This document shows, one piece after another, positions 9,060-19,133 of a stretch of 64,000 bases of DNA. Source of the DNA: Palsa-504 sp963835775 (GTDB lineage: Bacteria > Actinomycetota > Actinomycetes > Streptosporangiales > Streptosporangiaceae); assembly GCA_963835775.1 (NCBI GenBank), contig CAWIHB010000025.1, forward strand, positions 62,001-126,000, in the 5' to 3' direction. Position 1 is the stretch's first letter, and every line of letters begins with the position of its first letter. Made by a program: the position numbers and the translations under genes. Below the pieces are notes generated by a model. That model did no database searches. It saw only the letters and a list, made by a program, of their open reading frames with translations, and had not been told where the DNA came from.

Positions 9060-10934
9060 TTATCCCGCTAATTCCGCATTTATTCCCGCATGAACTGCGA
9101 AATCAGCGAAATAAAAAAGAGACAGATAGCCCGTCATGGGGCGGGAACCGCGGTCGTTCGGTAAAAGGTTTACTCCCATTCGATGGTGGCGGGGGTAACG
9201 GGGGTGATCGAGCTGCTCGGCGGGTAACGCCCGGGCTTCGCTGGGTACGGGCACCGGACCGGAAGAGTTGGCCGATGGCCCGGGATTACCGGCCGGGACG
9301 TCGGCCGTGGCGTCGGCGGAGGCCGGCTCGGCCAGTTCGACGCGGTTGCGGCCCTGCCGCTTGGCCACGTACAGGGCCGCGTCGGCGAGGCGCTCGAGCC
9401 GGTCCAGGGTGCTCGCGTGGCCGGGGAAGCCGGCGACGCCGATGGAGACCGTGACCGGCACGTCGGTGCCCGGTATGGTGACCTCGGCGATCGTCGCCCG
9501 GACACGTTCGGCGATCTCGAGGGCCGCGGCGATATCGGTGTCGGGCAGCAGGACCGCGAACTCCTCTCCGCCGTTGCGTCCGGGGAAGTCCCCGGCCCGC
9601 AGCACGCTGCGCAGCGCGGTGCCGACGCCCGCCAGGACCTGGTCCCCTTCGGCATGCCCGTACTGGTCGTTGACCTGCTTGAAGTGGTCCAGGTCGAGCA
9701 GGAGCAGCGCGAGCGGGGCGCTGGTCGCCGCGGCCTGCGCGAACGTCCGTTTCAGCGCGTCGGTGACCGCCCGCTTGTTGGGCAGCCCGGTCAGGCCGTC
9801 GGTCGCGGCGCGGATCTCCGCGACGGCCAGGTTGCGCAGGTTCGCCAGCACGGGCGCCGCCTGGCTGACCGACTCGCGGATCTGCTGCTCCTCGGCCTCC
9901 GAATAGGGAGCCGGGCGGCTGAGCAGGACCGAGCCGATCACCTCGCCGCCGACCATGAGCGGGACGCACGACGAGGAACCGGGCACCGGGGCGCACACCG
10001 GGCAGGACAGCAGGGGCGGCCGCCCGCCGCCCTCGCTGTGCGCCCGGCCGGACCGCACCGCCAGGCACGAGCGCGGCTCCGCGCCGCGCAGGGTCCCGGC
10101 CAGCGGCGAGCCGGGCGGCAGCGGCGTGACCGCCTCCAGCCGGTCCGCGCTGTTGTTCCGGTTGAGCACCACGGCCACGGTGGCCGGCAGCGAGCGCTCC
10201 AGGTGGCGCTGCAGCAGCCGGTGCGCCTCGTCCTCGCCGTTCGCGAGCTGCAGGGTATCCGCGAACTCCGCCTGGTCCTGGCTGGGCTCCAGGCTCCGGC
10301 GGATGCGCCGCAACCCGTACCGCAGCAACAGCAGGCCGATCACCAGGTCGAGCACCGTGAAGCCGACGAATATGCCGGTGGCCTCCGCCGCACCGGTCGC
10401 GGCCCGCGCGTGGTCGGCCCGCGCGTCGTTCACCTCCTTCATGATCAGCCGGCCCAGGTGCGCGCTGACCGGCTGGTAGGCGGCGGTCAGCTGGGCGGCG
10501 AGCGACCCGGCGGGCTGAGCGGTGAGGTCGTACGAGCTGAGCAGGTCACGGACGGCGGTCCACTGCCGGATGAACAGGGCCAGGTCGGCGCGCTCGGCCG
10601 GCGGGTCGCCGGCGTGCAGCCGTTCCAGCGAGAACAGCTCAGCGTCGACCGCGGGCAGCAGGCTGGTGTAGAGCGAACCGGTCAGCCGGGACCGCTCCGC
10701 GGGCTGGGTGGCCAGGGCGGCCTGTTCCCCGGTGGCGTACGCGGCGTCGATGTCCCGGGCCAGCTGGTTGGTCACGATCGCGGTGGTCAGCTCGTCGCCC
10801 GCGATCGCATTGCCCAGGCTGGTGGCCGAGCGGGTGCTCAGGATGCCGCCGACGGCCATCCCGGACACCACGAGCCCGAGCGCGACGAAAAGCGTGACGA
10901 GCGAGCGGGTCGCGGCCCTAGCGAGCGTGCGCAT
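9060..10934 (-). CDS. Membrane diguanylate cyclase, GAF-GGDEF (copy 2)
   Basis: 624-residue paralogue of the gene at 7199 with the same plan: two TM segments flanking a helical sensor, GAF-like domain, GGDEF domain with RAGD and GGEEF. The GAF and especially GGDEF regions are almost identical to copy 1 at DNA level, while the N-terminal halves have clearly diverged. The four GAF cysteines are conserved (CPVC pair plus two flanking). The last 50 or so residues come from foreign sequence: the frame runs through a copied guaA 3' end (9148-9196) and then unrelated A/T-richer DNA. ATG 10932-10934 is preceded by GGTTAGGTAGAA as in copy 1. Confidence 0.9.
   Translation of the reverse strand: MRTLARAATRSLVTLFVALGLVVSGMAVGGILSTRSATSLGNAIAGDELTTAIVTNQLARDIDAAYATGEQAALATQPAERSRLTGSLYTSLLPAVDAELFSLERLHAGDPPAERADLALFIRQWTAVRDLLSSYDLTAQPAGSLAAQLTAAYQPVSAHLGRLIMKEVNDARADHARAATGAAEATGIFVGFTVLDLVIGLLLLRYGLRRIRRSLEPSQDQAEFADTLQLANGEDEAHRLLQRHLERSLPATVAVVLNRNNSADRLEAVTPLPPGSPLAGTLRGAEPRSCLAVRSGRAHSEGGGRPPLLSCPVCAPVPGSSSCVPLMVGGEVIGSVLLSRPAPYSEAEEQQIRESVSQAAPVLANLRNLAVAEIRAATDGLTGLPNKRAVTDALKRTFAQAAATSAPLALLLLDLDHFKQVNDQYGHAEGDQVLAGVGTALRSVLRAGDFPGRNGGEEFAVLLPDTDIAAALEIAERVRATIAEVTIPGTDVPVTVSIGVAGFPGHASTLDRLERLADAALYVAKRQGRNRVELAEPASADATADVPAGNPGPSANSSGPVPVPSEARALPAEQLDHPRYPRHHRMGVNLLPNDRGSRPMTGYLSLFYFADFAVHAGINAELAG
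9148..9196 (-). pseudogene. Copied fragment of the guaA 3' end
   Basis: This stretch matches 11147-11197, the last codons of guaA (PATIEWE, stop) and about 25 bases beyond, with only a few changes and small gaps. Here it is read in another frame as part of the diguanylate cyclase tail. It marks the junction of the duplication that produced the two cyclase genes. Function unlikely. Confidence 0.75.
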
Positions 10935-11171
10935 TCATTTCTACCTAACCCGGCGGCCGACCTGGAAGAATTCGCGCTGGTCACCTTATGGGAAAGCAGC
11001 CGACATAAATAGAATACCCGGCGGGAAATGCTCCGCCCGCTGTGCGCAATTTTATTCTATATCCGCCCAATGCGGCATTTGTGGCGCATTGGCGTCTGCC
11101 CGGGCGCAAGCGGGCCGGGTGGCACGCGGGGGGCTGGGGCATGCACCACGGACCGTTCGGCAGAAAGGTCT

Positions 11172-12854
11172 TTACTCCCACTCGATGGTGGCGGGGGGTT
11201 TGCTGGTCACGTCGAGGACGACCCGGTTGACCTCGGGGACCTCGTTGGTGACCCGGGTGGAGATCCGGGCCAGCAGGTCGGCGGGCAGCCGGGCCCAGTC
11301 GGCGGTCATGGCGTCCTCGCTGGTCACCGGGCGGAGCACCAGCGGGTGGCCGTAGCTGCGGCCGTCACCTTGCACCCCGACGGAACGCACGTCGGCCAGC
11401 AGCACCACCGGGCACTGCCAGACCTCCTCGTCCAGCCCGGCGGCCGACATCTCCTCGCGGACGATGGCGTCGGCCGCGCGGAGGACCGCGAGCCGTTCGG
11501 CGGTGACCTCGCCGACGATCCTGATGGCCAGGCCGGGGCCGGGGAACGGCTGGCGGCGGACGATGGCCTGCGGCAGGCCGAGCTCGGACCCGACCCGGCG
11601 CACCTCGTCCTTGAACAGCAAGCGCAGCGGCTCGACCAGGCGGAACTTCAGGTCGTCGGGCAGGCCGCCCACGTTGTGGTGGGATTTGATGTTGGCCGCG
11701 CCGGTGCCGCCGCCTGATTCGACCACGTCGGGGTACAGGGTGCCCTGGACCAGGAACTCGCACGCCTCACCGTGCTCCCCCGCCTCGGCGGTGATCTCCC
11801 GGGCGGCCCGCTCGAAGGCGCGGATGAACTCGCGGCCGATGATCTTCCGCTTCTGCTCCGGGTCGGTGACCCCGGCCAGCGCGGACACGAACGCGCCGGC
11901 CTCGTTCGCCACCTTGAGCCGGACCCCGGTGGCGGCCACGAAGTCCTGCTCGACCTGCTCCGCCTCGCCCTGGCGCAGCAGCCCATGATCGACGAACACG
12001 CAGGTCAGCCGGTCGCCGATGGCCCGCTGGACCAGCGCGGCGGCCACCGCGGAGTCCACGCCGCCGGATAGCCCGCAGATCGCGCGGGAGTCGCCGACCT
12101 GCTCGCGGATCGCCGCTATCTGCTCCTCGACGATGTTCAGCATGGTCCAGGACGGGCGGCAGCCGGCCAGTTCCAGGAACCGGGCCAGGACCCGGGTGCC
12201 GTGTTCGGTGTGCAGGACCTCGGGGTGGAACTGGACGCCGAACAGGCGGCTCCTGGGGTTCTCCACCGCCGCCACCGGGGTGGCGGACGTGCGCGCGGTC
12301 ACCGCGAAGCCCGGCGGCGGCGCGGTGCAGGTGTCGCCGTGCGACATCCACACCTGCATCCTGGCCGGCAGCCCGGCCAGCAACATCCCCCCCGACAGGG
12401 GGGCCCCAGGGGGTATGGGGGGCTGGGTAGGCCCCCCATAATCAGGGGGGCCGAGGGGGTCTGGGGGGAAAGGTTTCCCCCCAGGATCAGGGGGGGTGTG
12501 GGGGGGATCGTCCCCCCGAGACAACAGAGTTCTACCGTACTCAGCGGTGCCGGTGCGGGCCACGGTCCCGCCCAGCTCCGCCACCATCAGCTGGAAGCCG
12601 TAGCAGATGCCCAGCACGGGCACGCCCGCGGTCAGCAGCCCGGCCGGCGCGGGCGGGGCGCCCTCGGCGTAGACCGAGGACGGGCCGCCGGACAGGATGA
12701 TGGCCTTCGGCGCTCTGGCCAGCATCTGCTCGGCCGGCATGGTGGACGGGACGATCTCGGAGTAGACGTGGCACTCGCGCACCCGCCGCGCGATCAGCTG
12801 CGCGTACTGCGCGCCGAAGTCAACGACCAGTACGGTATCGAAGCCGCCGGGCAC
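11172..12854 (-). CDS. guaA: GMP synthase (glutamine-hydrolysing) with Pro-rich insertion
   Basis: Converts XMP to GMP with glutamine and ATP. Class I amidotransferase domain: Cys84 in GICYGFQLM, His210 and Glu212 in QFHPE. ATP-pyrophosphatase domain with the P-loop SGGVDS at about 263-268, then the dimerisation domain ending in TIEWE. GTG start at 12852-12854 with AAGAAAGG upstream. 560 residues instead of about 520: residues about 112-156 (SRGDDPPHT ... PLSG) are a Pro/Gly-rich insertion between EYGRTLL and GMLLAGLP, in the amidotransferase domain but away from the catalytic residues, so the enzyme may well still work. Confidence 0.95.
   Translation of the reverse strand: MPGGFDTVLVVDFGAQYAQLIARRVRECHVYSEIVPSTMPAEQMLARAPKAIILSGGPSSVYAEGAPPAPAGLLTAGVPVLGICYGFQLMVAELGGTVARTGTAEYGRTLLSRGDDPPHTPPDPGGKPFPPDPLGPPDYGGPTQPPIPPGAPLSGGMLLAGLPARMQVWMSHGDTCTAPPPGFAVTARTSATPVAAVENPRSRLFGVQFHPEVLHTEHGTRVLARFLELAGCRPSWTMLNIVEEQIAAIREQVGDSRAICGLSGGVDSAVAAALVQRAIGDRLTCVFVDHGLLRQGEAEQVEQDFVAATGVRLKVANEAGAFVSALAGVTDPEQKRKIIGREFIRAFERAAREITAEAGEHGEACEFLVQGTLYPDVVESGGGTGAANIKSHHNVGGLPDDLKFRLVEPLRLLFKDEVRRVGSELGLPQAIVRRQPFPGPGLAIRIVGEVTAERLAVLRAADAIVREEMSAAGLDEEVWQCPVVLLADVRSVGVQGDGRSYGHPLVLRPVTSEDAMTADWARLPADLLARISTRVTNEVPEVNRVVLDVTSKPPATIEWE
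12387..12521 (-). repeat. G/C-run palindromic insertion, copy A (in guaA)
   Basis: 135 bases of alternating C5-7 and G5-7 runs inside guaA, keeping the frame (45 codons). The plus-strand right end reads a G run, ATCGT, CCCCCC, GAG and then ACAACAGAG, the hairpin end shared by copies B to E. On the coding strand it gives GDDPPHTPPDPGG followed by further Pro-rich sequence. See copies at 18906, 26271, 27554 and 58237. Confidence 0.85.
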
Positions 12855-12914
12855 GCGGGCCGCCTTTCTTGAGTCAGCAGAGCGTTAATCAGCAGAGCCT
12901 TAGTCAGCAGAGCA

Positions 12915-14273
12915 TCAGGAGCTGCCATCCTGCGGAGCCTCCGAGTCTAGCCGCACCTGACCTGCGGAAACCGCCGAATTAGCGGGGACCGGGGGCGCGG
13001 GTTCCGGGGTGACGCGGAGGCGGGCGACGCGGCGGCCGTCGAGCTCGGTCACGGTGATCGTGTGGCCCGCGACCTGCACGCTGGCACCGACCGAGGGCAG
13101 GTCGCCGAGGGCGGCGAGCACGTAGCCGGCGGCGGTCTCGTAGGGGCCTTCGGGCAGGGCGACGCCGGTCTGCTCGGCGAACTCGTCCAGGTTGAGCAGG
13201 CCGTCCACCTCCACCGCGCCGCCGCGCAGGGTGGTGGCCTGGCCCTGCTCGGTGTCGTACTCATCCCTGATGTCGCCGATCAGCTCCTCGACCAGGTCTT
13301 CCAGGGTGACGATGCCGGCCGTGCCGCCGTAGTCGTCGACCACGATGGCCAGGTGGGCCCGCTCGCGCCGCATCTCGGACAGCGAGGACAGCACGGTCTT
13401 GCTGATGGGCAGGAACTTCACCGGCCGGCTGATCCGGGCCACCGGCACCGTCCGGTTGGTCACGCTCGGCCCGAACAGGTCCCTGACGTGCACGAAGCCG
13501 ACCACGTTGTCGTAGCTATCCTGGTAGACGGGCAGCCGTGAGTGCGGGACGCTGGCCGCGATGGCGGCCGCCTCGGCCACCGTGGTCTCGGCGTCCAGGA
13601 ACACCACCTCGGTGCGGGGTACCAGCACCTCGCGGATCTGCCGCTTCCCGGCGTCGAAGACCTCACCCACGATGTGCCGCTCATCCTGGCTGAGCGCCTG
13701 CGCTCCGGTGACCAGGTCGCGCAGCTCCTGTTCGGTCATGGCCTGGCGGCCGACCCGGGGGTCGCCGCCCAGGATGGCCACGATCAGGTTGGTGGACCTG
13801 GTCAGCAGCCACACGACCGGGCGGGCCAAGGTGGCGATCCGGTCCAGCAGCGGCGCGGCCAGCAGCGACAGCCGGGACGCGCGCTGCAGACCGATCCGCT
13901 TGGGCGCCAGCTCGCCGAGCACCAGGCTGACGAAGGTGATGCAGATGGTCACGACCACGAACGACAAGGTGGCCGCCCAGCCTGCCGACAGGTGCTGCCT
14001 GACCAGCCAGGACCTGAGGAACCCGGCCAGCGTGGCGGCGCCGTAGGCGCCGGAGACCAGGGTGGCCAGGGTCACGCCGATCTGCACGGCGGAGAAGAAC
14101 CGGTTCGGGTCGCTGGCCAGCCGGGCCGCCTTCTGGCCGCGGCGGCCCCGCTTGGCCAGGGCCCGGATCTGCCCCTCGCGCAGCGAGACCAGCGCCATCT
14201 CCGACGCCGAGAAGAACCCCCCGATACACACGATGACCAGGACGATGATGATGTCCAGGACGATCTTGCTCAT
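12915..14273 (-). CDS. CNNM/CBS-domain membrane protein (HlyC/CorC family)
   Basis: Integral membrane protein of the hemolysin C/CorC/CNNM group, linked in other organisms to divalent cation export or tolerance. 452 residues from ATG 14271-14273 (MSKIVLDIIIVLVIV) with ACAGGA upstream; upstream in-frame codons lack a ribosome site. CNNM domain with about four TM segments in residues 1-190 (FFSASEMALVSLREGQ motif), CBS pair about 205-330 (VPRTEVVFLD ... DYGGTAGIVTLEDLVEE), CorC-like C-terminal domain about 345-430, then an Ala/Pro-rich tail. Divergent from galT, 61 bases apart. The transported ion cannot be told from sequence. Confidence 0.88.
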   Translation of the reverse strand: MSKIVLDIIIVLVIVCIGGFFSASEMALVSLREGQIRALAKRGRRGQKAARLASDPNRFFSAVQIGVTLATLVSGAYGAATLAGFLRSWLVRQHLSAGWAATLSFVVVTICITFVSLVLGELAPKRIGLQRASRLSLLAAPLLDRIATLARPVVWLLTRSTNLIVAILGGDPRVGRQAMTEQELRDLVTGAQALSQDERHIVGEVFDAGKRQIREVLVPRTEVVFLDAETTVAEAAAIAASVPHSRLPVYQDSYDNVVGFVHVRDLFGPSVTNRTVPVARISRPVKFLPISKTVLSSLSEMRRERAHLAIVVDDYGGTAGIVTLEDLVEELIGDIRDEYDTEQGQATTLRGGAVEVDGLLNLDEFAEQTGVALPEGPYETAAGYVLAALGDLPSVGASVQVAGHTITVTELDGRRVARLRVTPEPAPPVPANSAVSAGQVRLDSEAPQDGSS

Positions 14274-14334
14274 TCCTGTCTGCCCCCGGGCCGCCCGGCA
14301 CAGATGTGTCTGGCCAGTGTAGACCGGATAGCGT

Positions 14335-15431
<1,097 letters not shown>

Positions 15432-15435
<4 letters not shown>

Positions 15436-16403
15436 GAGTGCTGGTCACCGGCGGGGCCGGGTACATCGGCAGCGTGGTCGCCGCGCAGCTGGTCGCGGCC
15501 GGGCACGAGGTCACCGTGCTCGATGACCTGTCCACCGGGCACGCCGACGCGGTGCCGGCCGGGGCCACCTTCGTCAAGGGCACGCTGCGCGACTGCGCCG
15601 CCGAGGTGCTGGCCGACGGCACCGACGGGGTGCTGCACTTCGCGGCCAGGTCGCTGGTCGGCGAGTCGGTCGCCGAGCCCGCCAAATACTGGTCGAGCAA
15701 CCTGGGCGGCAGCGTGGCGCTGCTGGAGGCGATGCGCGAGATCGGCGTGCGCACCATCGTGTTCTCCTCCACCGCCGCGGTCTACGGCGAGCCGGAGCGC
15801 ACGCCGGTCGCCGAGACCGACCCCACCCGCCCGACCAACCCCTACGGCGCGTCCAAGCTGGCCGTGGACACCACGCTGACCGAGTTCGCCCGGCTCTACG
15901 GGTTCAGCGCGACCAGCCTGCGCTACTTCAACGTGGCCGGCGCGCACCGGGCCGGCGACGGCGCCTGGTTCGGCGAGCGGCACCACCCGGAGACCCACCT
16001 GATCCCCGCCGTGCTGGCCGCGGCGTCGGCCGGGCAGCGGGTGCAGATCTTCGGCGACGACTACCCCACCCCGGACGGGACCTGCATCCGCGACTACATC
16101 CACGTCACCGACCTGGCCGACGCTCATCTGCGGGCGCTGGCCGCGGGCCGGCCCGGCCAGCACCGGGTCTACAACCTCGGCAACGGGACCGGCTTCTCGG
16201 TCCGCCAGGTCATCGACGTGTGCGCCGAGGTCACCGGCATCGCGATCGGCACCGAGATGACACTGCGCCGTCCCGGCGACCCGGCGGTGCTGGTCGCCTC
16301 GTCCGAGCGGATCCAGGCCGAGCTCGGCTGGCACGCCCGCCGGGACCTGCGCGACATGGCCGCCGACGCCTGGGAGTTCGCCCAGGCGCGCCCGGCCCGG
16401 TGA
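15432..16403 (+). CDS. galE: UDP-glucose 4-epimerase
   Basis: Interconverts UDP-galactose and UDP-glucose with bound NAD. 323 residues; N-terminal VTGGAGYIGS nucleotide fold, catalytic STAAVYGEP Ser region and YGASK with Tyr and Lys, then LRYFNVAGA. GTG start inside the galT stop; the stop overlaps the galK GTG. Complete. Confidence 0.95.
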
Positions 16404-17680
16404 GCGAGCCGAAGGGCGCCGGCGGCGAGTGGACTGAGGAGCGACGAAGGAGCGACGAGGGAACGAGCCGCCTTAAGGGCGCCCGGGAGGCGAGCGAGCC
16501 AGTAAACAGAGCCGCCGAGCTGTTCGGAACGTGCTTCGGCGGCTCGCCGGACGGCGTCTGGCGGGCGCCGGGCCGGGCCAACCTGATGGGCGAGCATACC
16601 GACTACAACCAGGGCTACGTGCTCCCGTTCGCGCTCGGCCAGGGCATCGCGGCCGCCGCCGCCCGGCGGCCCGGCCGGGCCGGCCGGCCCGGCCGCTGGC
16701 TCGTGCTGTGCTCGCGCCAGGAACCCGGGGCCGTGGTGGCGGCCGACCTGGACGGCCTGGCCCCGGGCCAGGTCACCGGCTGGGCCGCCTACCCGGCCGG
16801 GGTGGCCTGGGCCCTGGAGGCGGCCGGCTACCGGCTGCCCGGCGCGTGCCTGGCCATCGACTCCGACCTGCCCGCGGGGGCGGGCCTGTCCTCCTCGGCC
16901 GCGCTGGAATGCGCCGCAGCGCTGGCCCTGACCGAACTGGCCGGGCTGGACATCGCCCGCCCCGAGCTGGCCGCGATCGCCCAGCGGGCCGAGAACGAGT
17001 TCGCCGGGGTGCCGTCCGGCATCATGGACCAGTCCGCGTCGCTGCTTGGCCGGCGCGGGCACGCGCTGCTGCTCGACTGCCGCTCGCTGGCGACCGCCCA
17101 GGTGCCGTTCGAGCCCGCCGCGGCCGCCGCCCGGCTGCTGCTGGTCAACACCCGGGCCGAGCACGAGCTGAGCACCGGGGAGTACGGCCGGCGCCGGGCC
17201 GAATGCGAGCTGGCCGCCGCCGAGCTGGGCGTTCCTTCTCTTCGGTACCTAACGGACCCGGCTGATGCGGAACGGCTGGCCGATCCGGTCCTGCGGCGGC
17301 GCGCCCGGCATGTGATCACCGACAACCAGCGGGTGCTCAACGTGGTCGCCCTGCTCAACGAGGCTGGGCTCACCGGGGCCGGCCCGGACGCCTACCCGCG
17401 GATCGGGCGGCTGCTGACCCGGGCGCACGAGTCGCTGCGGGACGACTTCGAGATCTCCTGGCCGGAGGCGGACGTGGCGGTGGACGCCGCGCTGGCGGCG
17501 GGGGCGCTGGGGGCCCGGATGATCGGCGGCGGGTTCGGCGGTTCGGTGCTGGCGCTGGTGCGCGACGACGCGGCGGATGGGGTACGGTCCGCGGTGGCGG
17601 ACGCGTTCGCCAGGCGCTCGTGGGTGGCGCCGGAGTTCCTCGAAGCGGTTCCCTCGGCCAGCGGCGGGCGGGTGGAATAG
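16400..17680 (+). CDS. galK: Galactokinase
   Basis: Phosphorylates galactose with ATP (GHMP kinase). 426 residues from GTG 16400, which overlaps the galE stop. Signatures: RANLMGEHTDYNQGYVLP, the ATP loop LPAGAGLSSSAALE, and MIGGGFGGSVLALV. Residues about 2-35 (SEPKGAGGEWTEERRRSDEG and on) have no counterpart in typical galactokinases and are encoded by purine-rich GAGCGA-type repeats. Homology begins near RAAELFG at about 36. No better start codon lies between. Confidence 0.93.
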   Translation: MSEPKGAGGEWTEERRRSDEGTSRLKGAREASEPVNRAAELFGTCFGGSPDGVWRAPGRANLMGEHTDYNQGYVLPFALGQGIAAAAARRPGRAGRPGRWLVLCSRQEPGAVVAADLDGLAPGQVTGWAAYPAGVAWALEAAGYRLPGACLAIDSDLPAGAGLSSSAALECAAALALTELAGLDIARPELAAIAQRAENEFAGVPSGIMDQSASLLGRRGHALLLDCRSLATAQVPFEPAAAAARLLLVNTRAEHELSTGEYGRRRAECELAAAELGVPSLRYLTDPADAERLADPVLRRRARHVITDNQRVLNVVALLNEAGLTGAGPDAYPRIGRLLTRAHESLRDDFEISWPEADVAVDAALAAGALGARMIGGGFGGSVLALVRDDAADGVRSAVADAFARRSWVAPEFLEAVPSASGGRVE

Positions 17681-17714
17681 CAGGAAGCTCTGGCCAGCTC
17701 ATTAGGAGGCATCA

Positions 17715-18932
17715 GTGCGGGTACATGACGAGGCAGCGCAGATCGCGGGCGAGATCGCCGGGCTGCGGCACGCGATCCACCGGGAGCCGGAGATCGGCCT
17801 GGACCTGCCGAAGACGCAGGCGAAGGTGCTGGCCGCGCTGGACGGGCTGCCGCTGGAGATCAGCACCGGCCGGGATCTGTCCTCGGTGACCGCGGTCCTG
17901 CGCGGGGGGAAGGGGCCGGTGGTGCTGCTGCGCGGCGACATGGACGCGCTGCCCGTCACCGAACAGACGCAGCTGCCCTACGCGTCGCGGGTCCCCGGGG
18001 CCATGCACGCCTGCGGTCACGACCTGCACACCGCGATGCTGGCCGGCGCGGCCAAGCTGCTGTCGGCCCGGCGGGCCGAGCTGGCCGGCACCGTGATCTT
18101 CATGTTCCAGCCGGGCGAGGAGGGCTACGCCGGCGCCCGGCACATGATCGAGGAGGGGGTCCTGGAGGCCGCGGGTGAGCGCCCGGTCGCCGCCTACGGC
18201 CTGCACGTGACGTCGCAGCGGCTGCCCTGCGGCACGTTCTCCACCCGGCCCGGCGCGATGCTGGCCGCTGCCGACCAGATCACCGTGACCGTGCACGGGC
18301 ACGGCGGCCACGCCTCAATGCCGCACCGGGCCGCGGACCCGATCCCGGTCGCGTGCGAGATGGTGACCGCGCTGCAGACGCTGGTGACCAGGAAGTTCGA
18401 CGTGTTCGACCCGGTGGTGATCACCGTGGGCAGCTTCCACGCGGGCACCACCGACAACGTGATCCCGGACCAGGCCAGGTTCCTGGCTACCGCCCGTTCG
18501 TTCAGCCAGCAGTCCCGGAGCGCACTGGCCGAGCTGGTGCCGCGGCTGATCGGGGACATCGCCCGAGCCCACGGGCTGACCGCCGAGGCCGTTTACGCCG
18601 CCGAGTACCCGGTGACCATCAACGACGCGGCCGAGGCGATGTTCGCGGCGGAGGTGATCGCCGGGACGTTCGGGCCGGAACGCGCCGAGCTGGCCGAGTT
18701 CCCGATCACCGGGGCCGAGGACTTCTCGTTCGTGCTGGAGCAGGTGCCGGGGGCGTTCGTCTTCCTGGGTGCTTGCCCGCCCGGGACCGACCCGCTGACC
18801 GCGCCGACCAACCACTCGGCGTACGCGGTATTCGACGACGCAGCCCTGGCCGACGGCACGGCCCTGTACGCCGAACTGGCCCTGCGCCGCCTGGCCCAGG
18901 CGGGATACGGGGGACCGGTCAGCCCCCCGTGA
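17715..18932 (+). CDS. M20 family amidohydrolase
   Basis: Zinc metallo-amidohydrolase of the hippurate/N-acyl-amino acid hydrolase type; substrate not predictable. 405 residues from GTG 17715 with TTAGGAGG upstream. Metal motifs: LLRGDMDALPV, HACGHDLHTAMLAGAA, QPGEEGYAGA with catalytic Glu, and the late GAEDFSFVL. Dimerisation domain about 180-290. The final residues GGPVSPP and the stop lie inside G/C-run repeat copy B, so the native C-terminus has been altered. It follows galK by 34 bases. Confidence 0.9.
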   Translation: MRVHDEAAQIAGEIAGLRHAIHREPEIGLDLPKTQAKVLAALDGLPLEISTGRDLSSVTAVLRGGKGPVVLLRGDMDALPVTEQTQLPYASRVPGAMHACGHDLHTAMLAGAAKLLSARRAELAGTVIFMFQPGEEGYAGARHMIEEGVLEAAGERPVAAYGLHVTSQRLPCGTFSTRPGAMLAAADQITVTVHGHGGHASMPHRAADPIPVACEMVTALQTLVTRKFDVFDPVVITVGSFHAGTTDNVIPDQARFLATARSFSQQSRSALAELVPRLIGDIARAHGLTAEAVYAAEYPVTINDAAEAMFAAEVIAGTFGPERAELAEFPITGAEDFSFVLEQVPGAFVFLGACPPGTDPLTAPTNHSAYAVFDDAALADGTALYAELALRRLAQAGYGGPVSPP

Positions 18933-19133
18933 TCGGGGGGCCGGGGGGGTACGGGGGACCGGTCAGCCCCCCCGTGACGGGGGGCCGGGGGGTATGGGGG
19001 GCGGGCAGCCCCCCCATGGCGGGGGGCCAGGGGGTATGGGGGGCGGGCAGCCCCCCGTGACCGGGGGCCGGGGGGTATGGGGGGCGGGCAGCCCCCCATG
19101 GCGGGGGGTCACCGGGGGGTCGTCCCCCGGGGA
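18906..19133. repeat. G/C-run palindromic repeat, copy B (between convergent genes)
   Basis: Tandem units starting CAGCCCCCC at 18920, 18964, 19006, 19048 and 19089 (periods 44, 42, 42, 41), each a C6-7, short loop, G5-6 hairpin followed by two more G runs around a TATG or TACG core. It ends with the shared hairpin: G run, TCGT, C run, then ATAACAGAG. It forms the last codons of the amidohydrolase on one strand and the last 55 or so codons of mdh on the other. The richest copy of the family. Confidence 0.85.
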
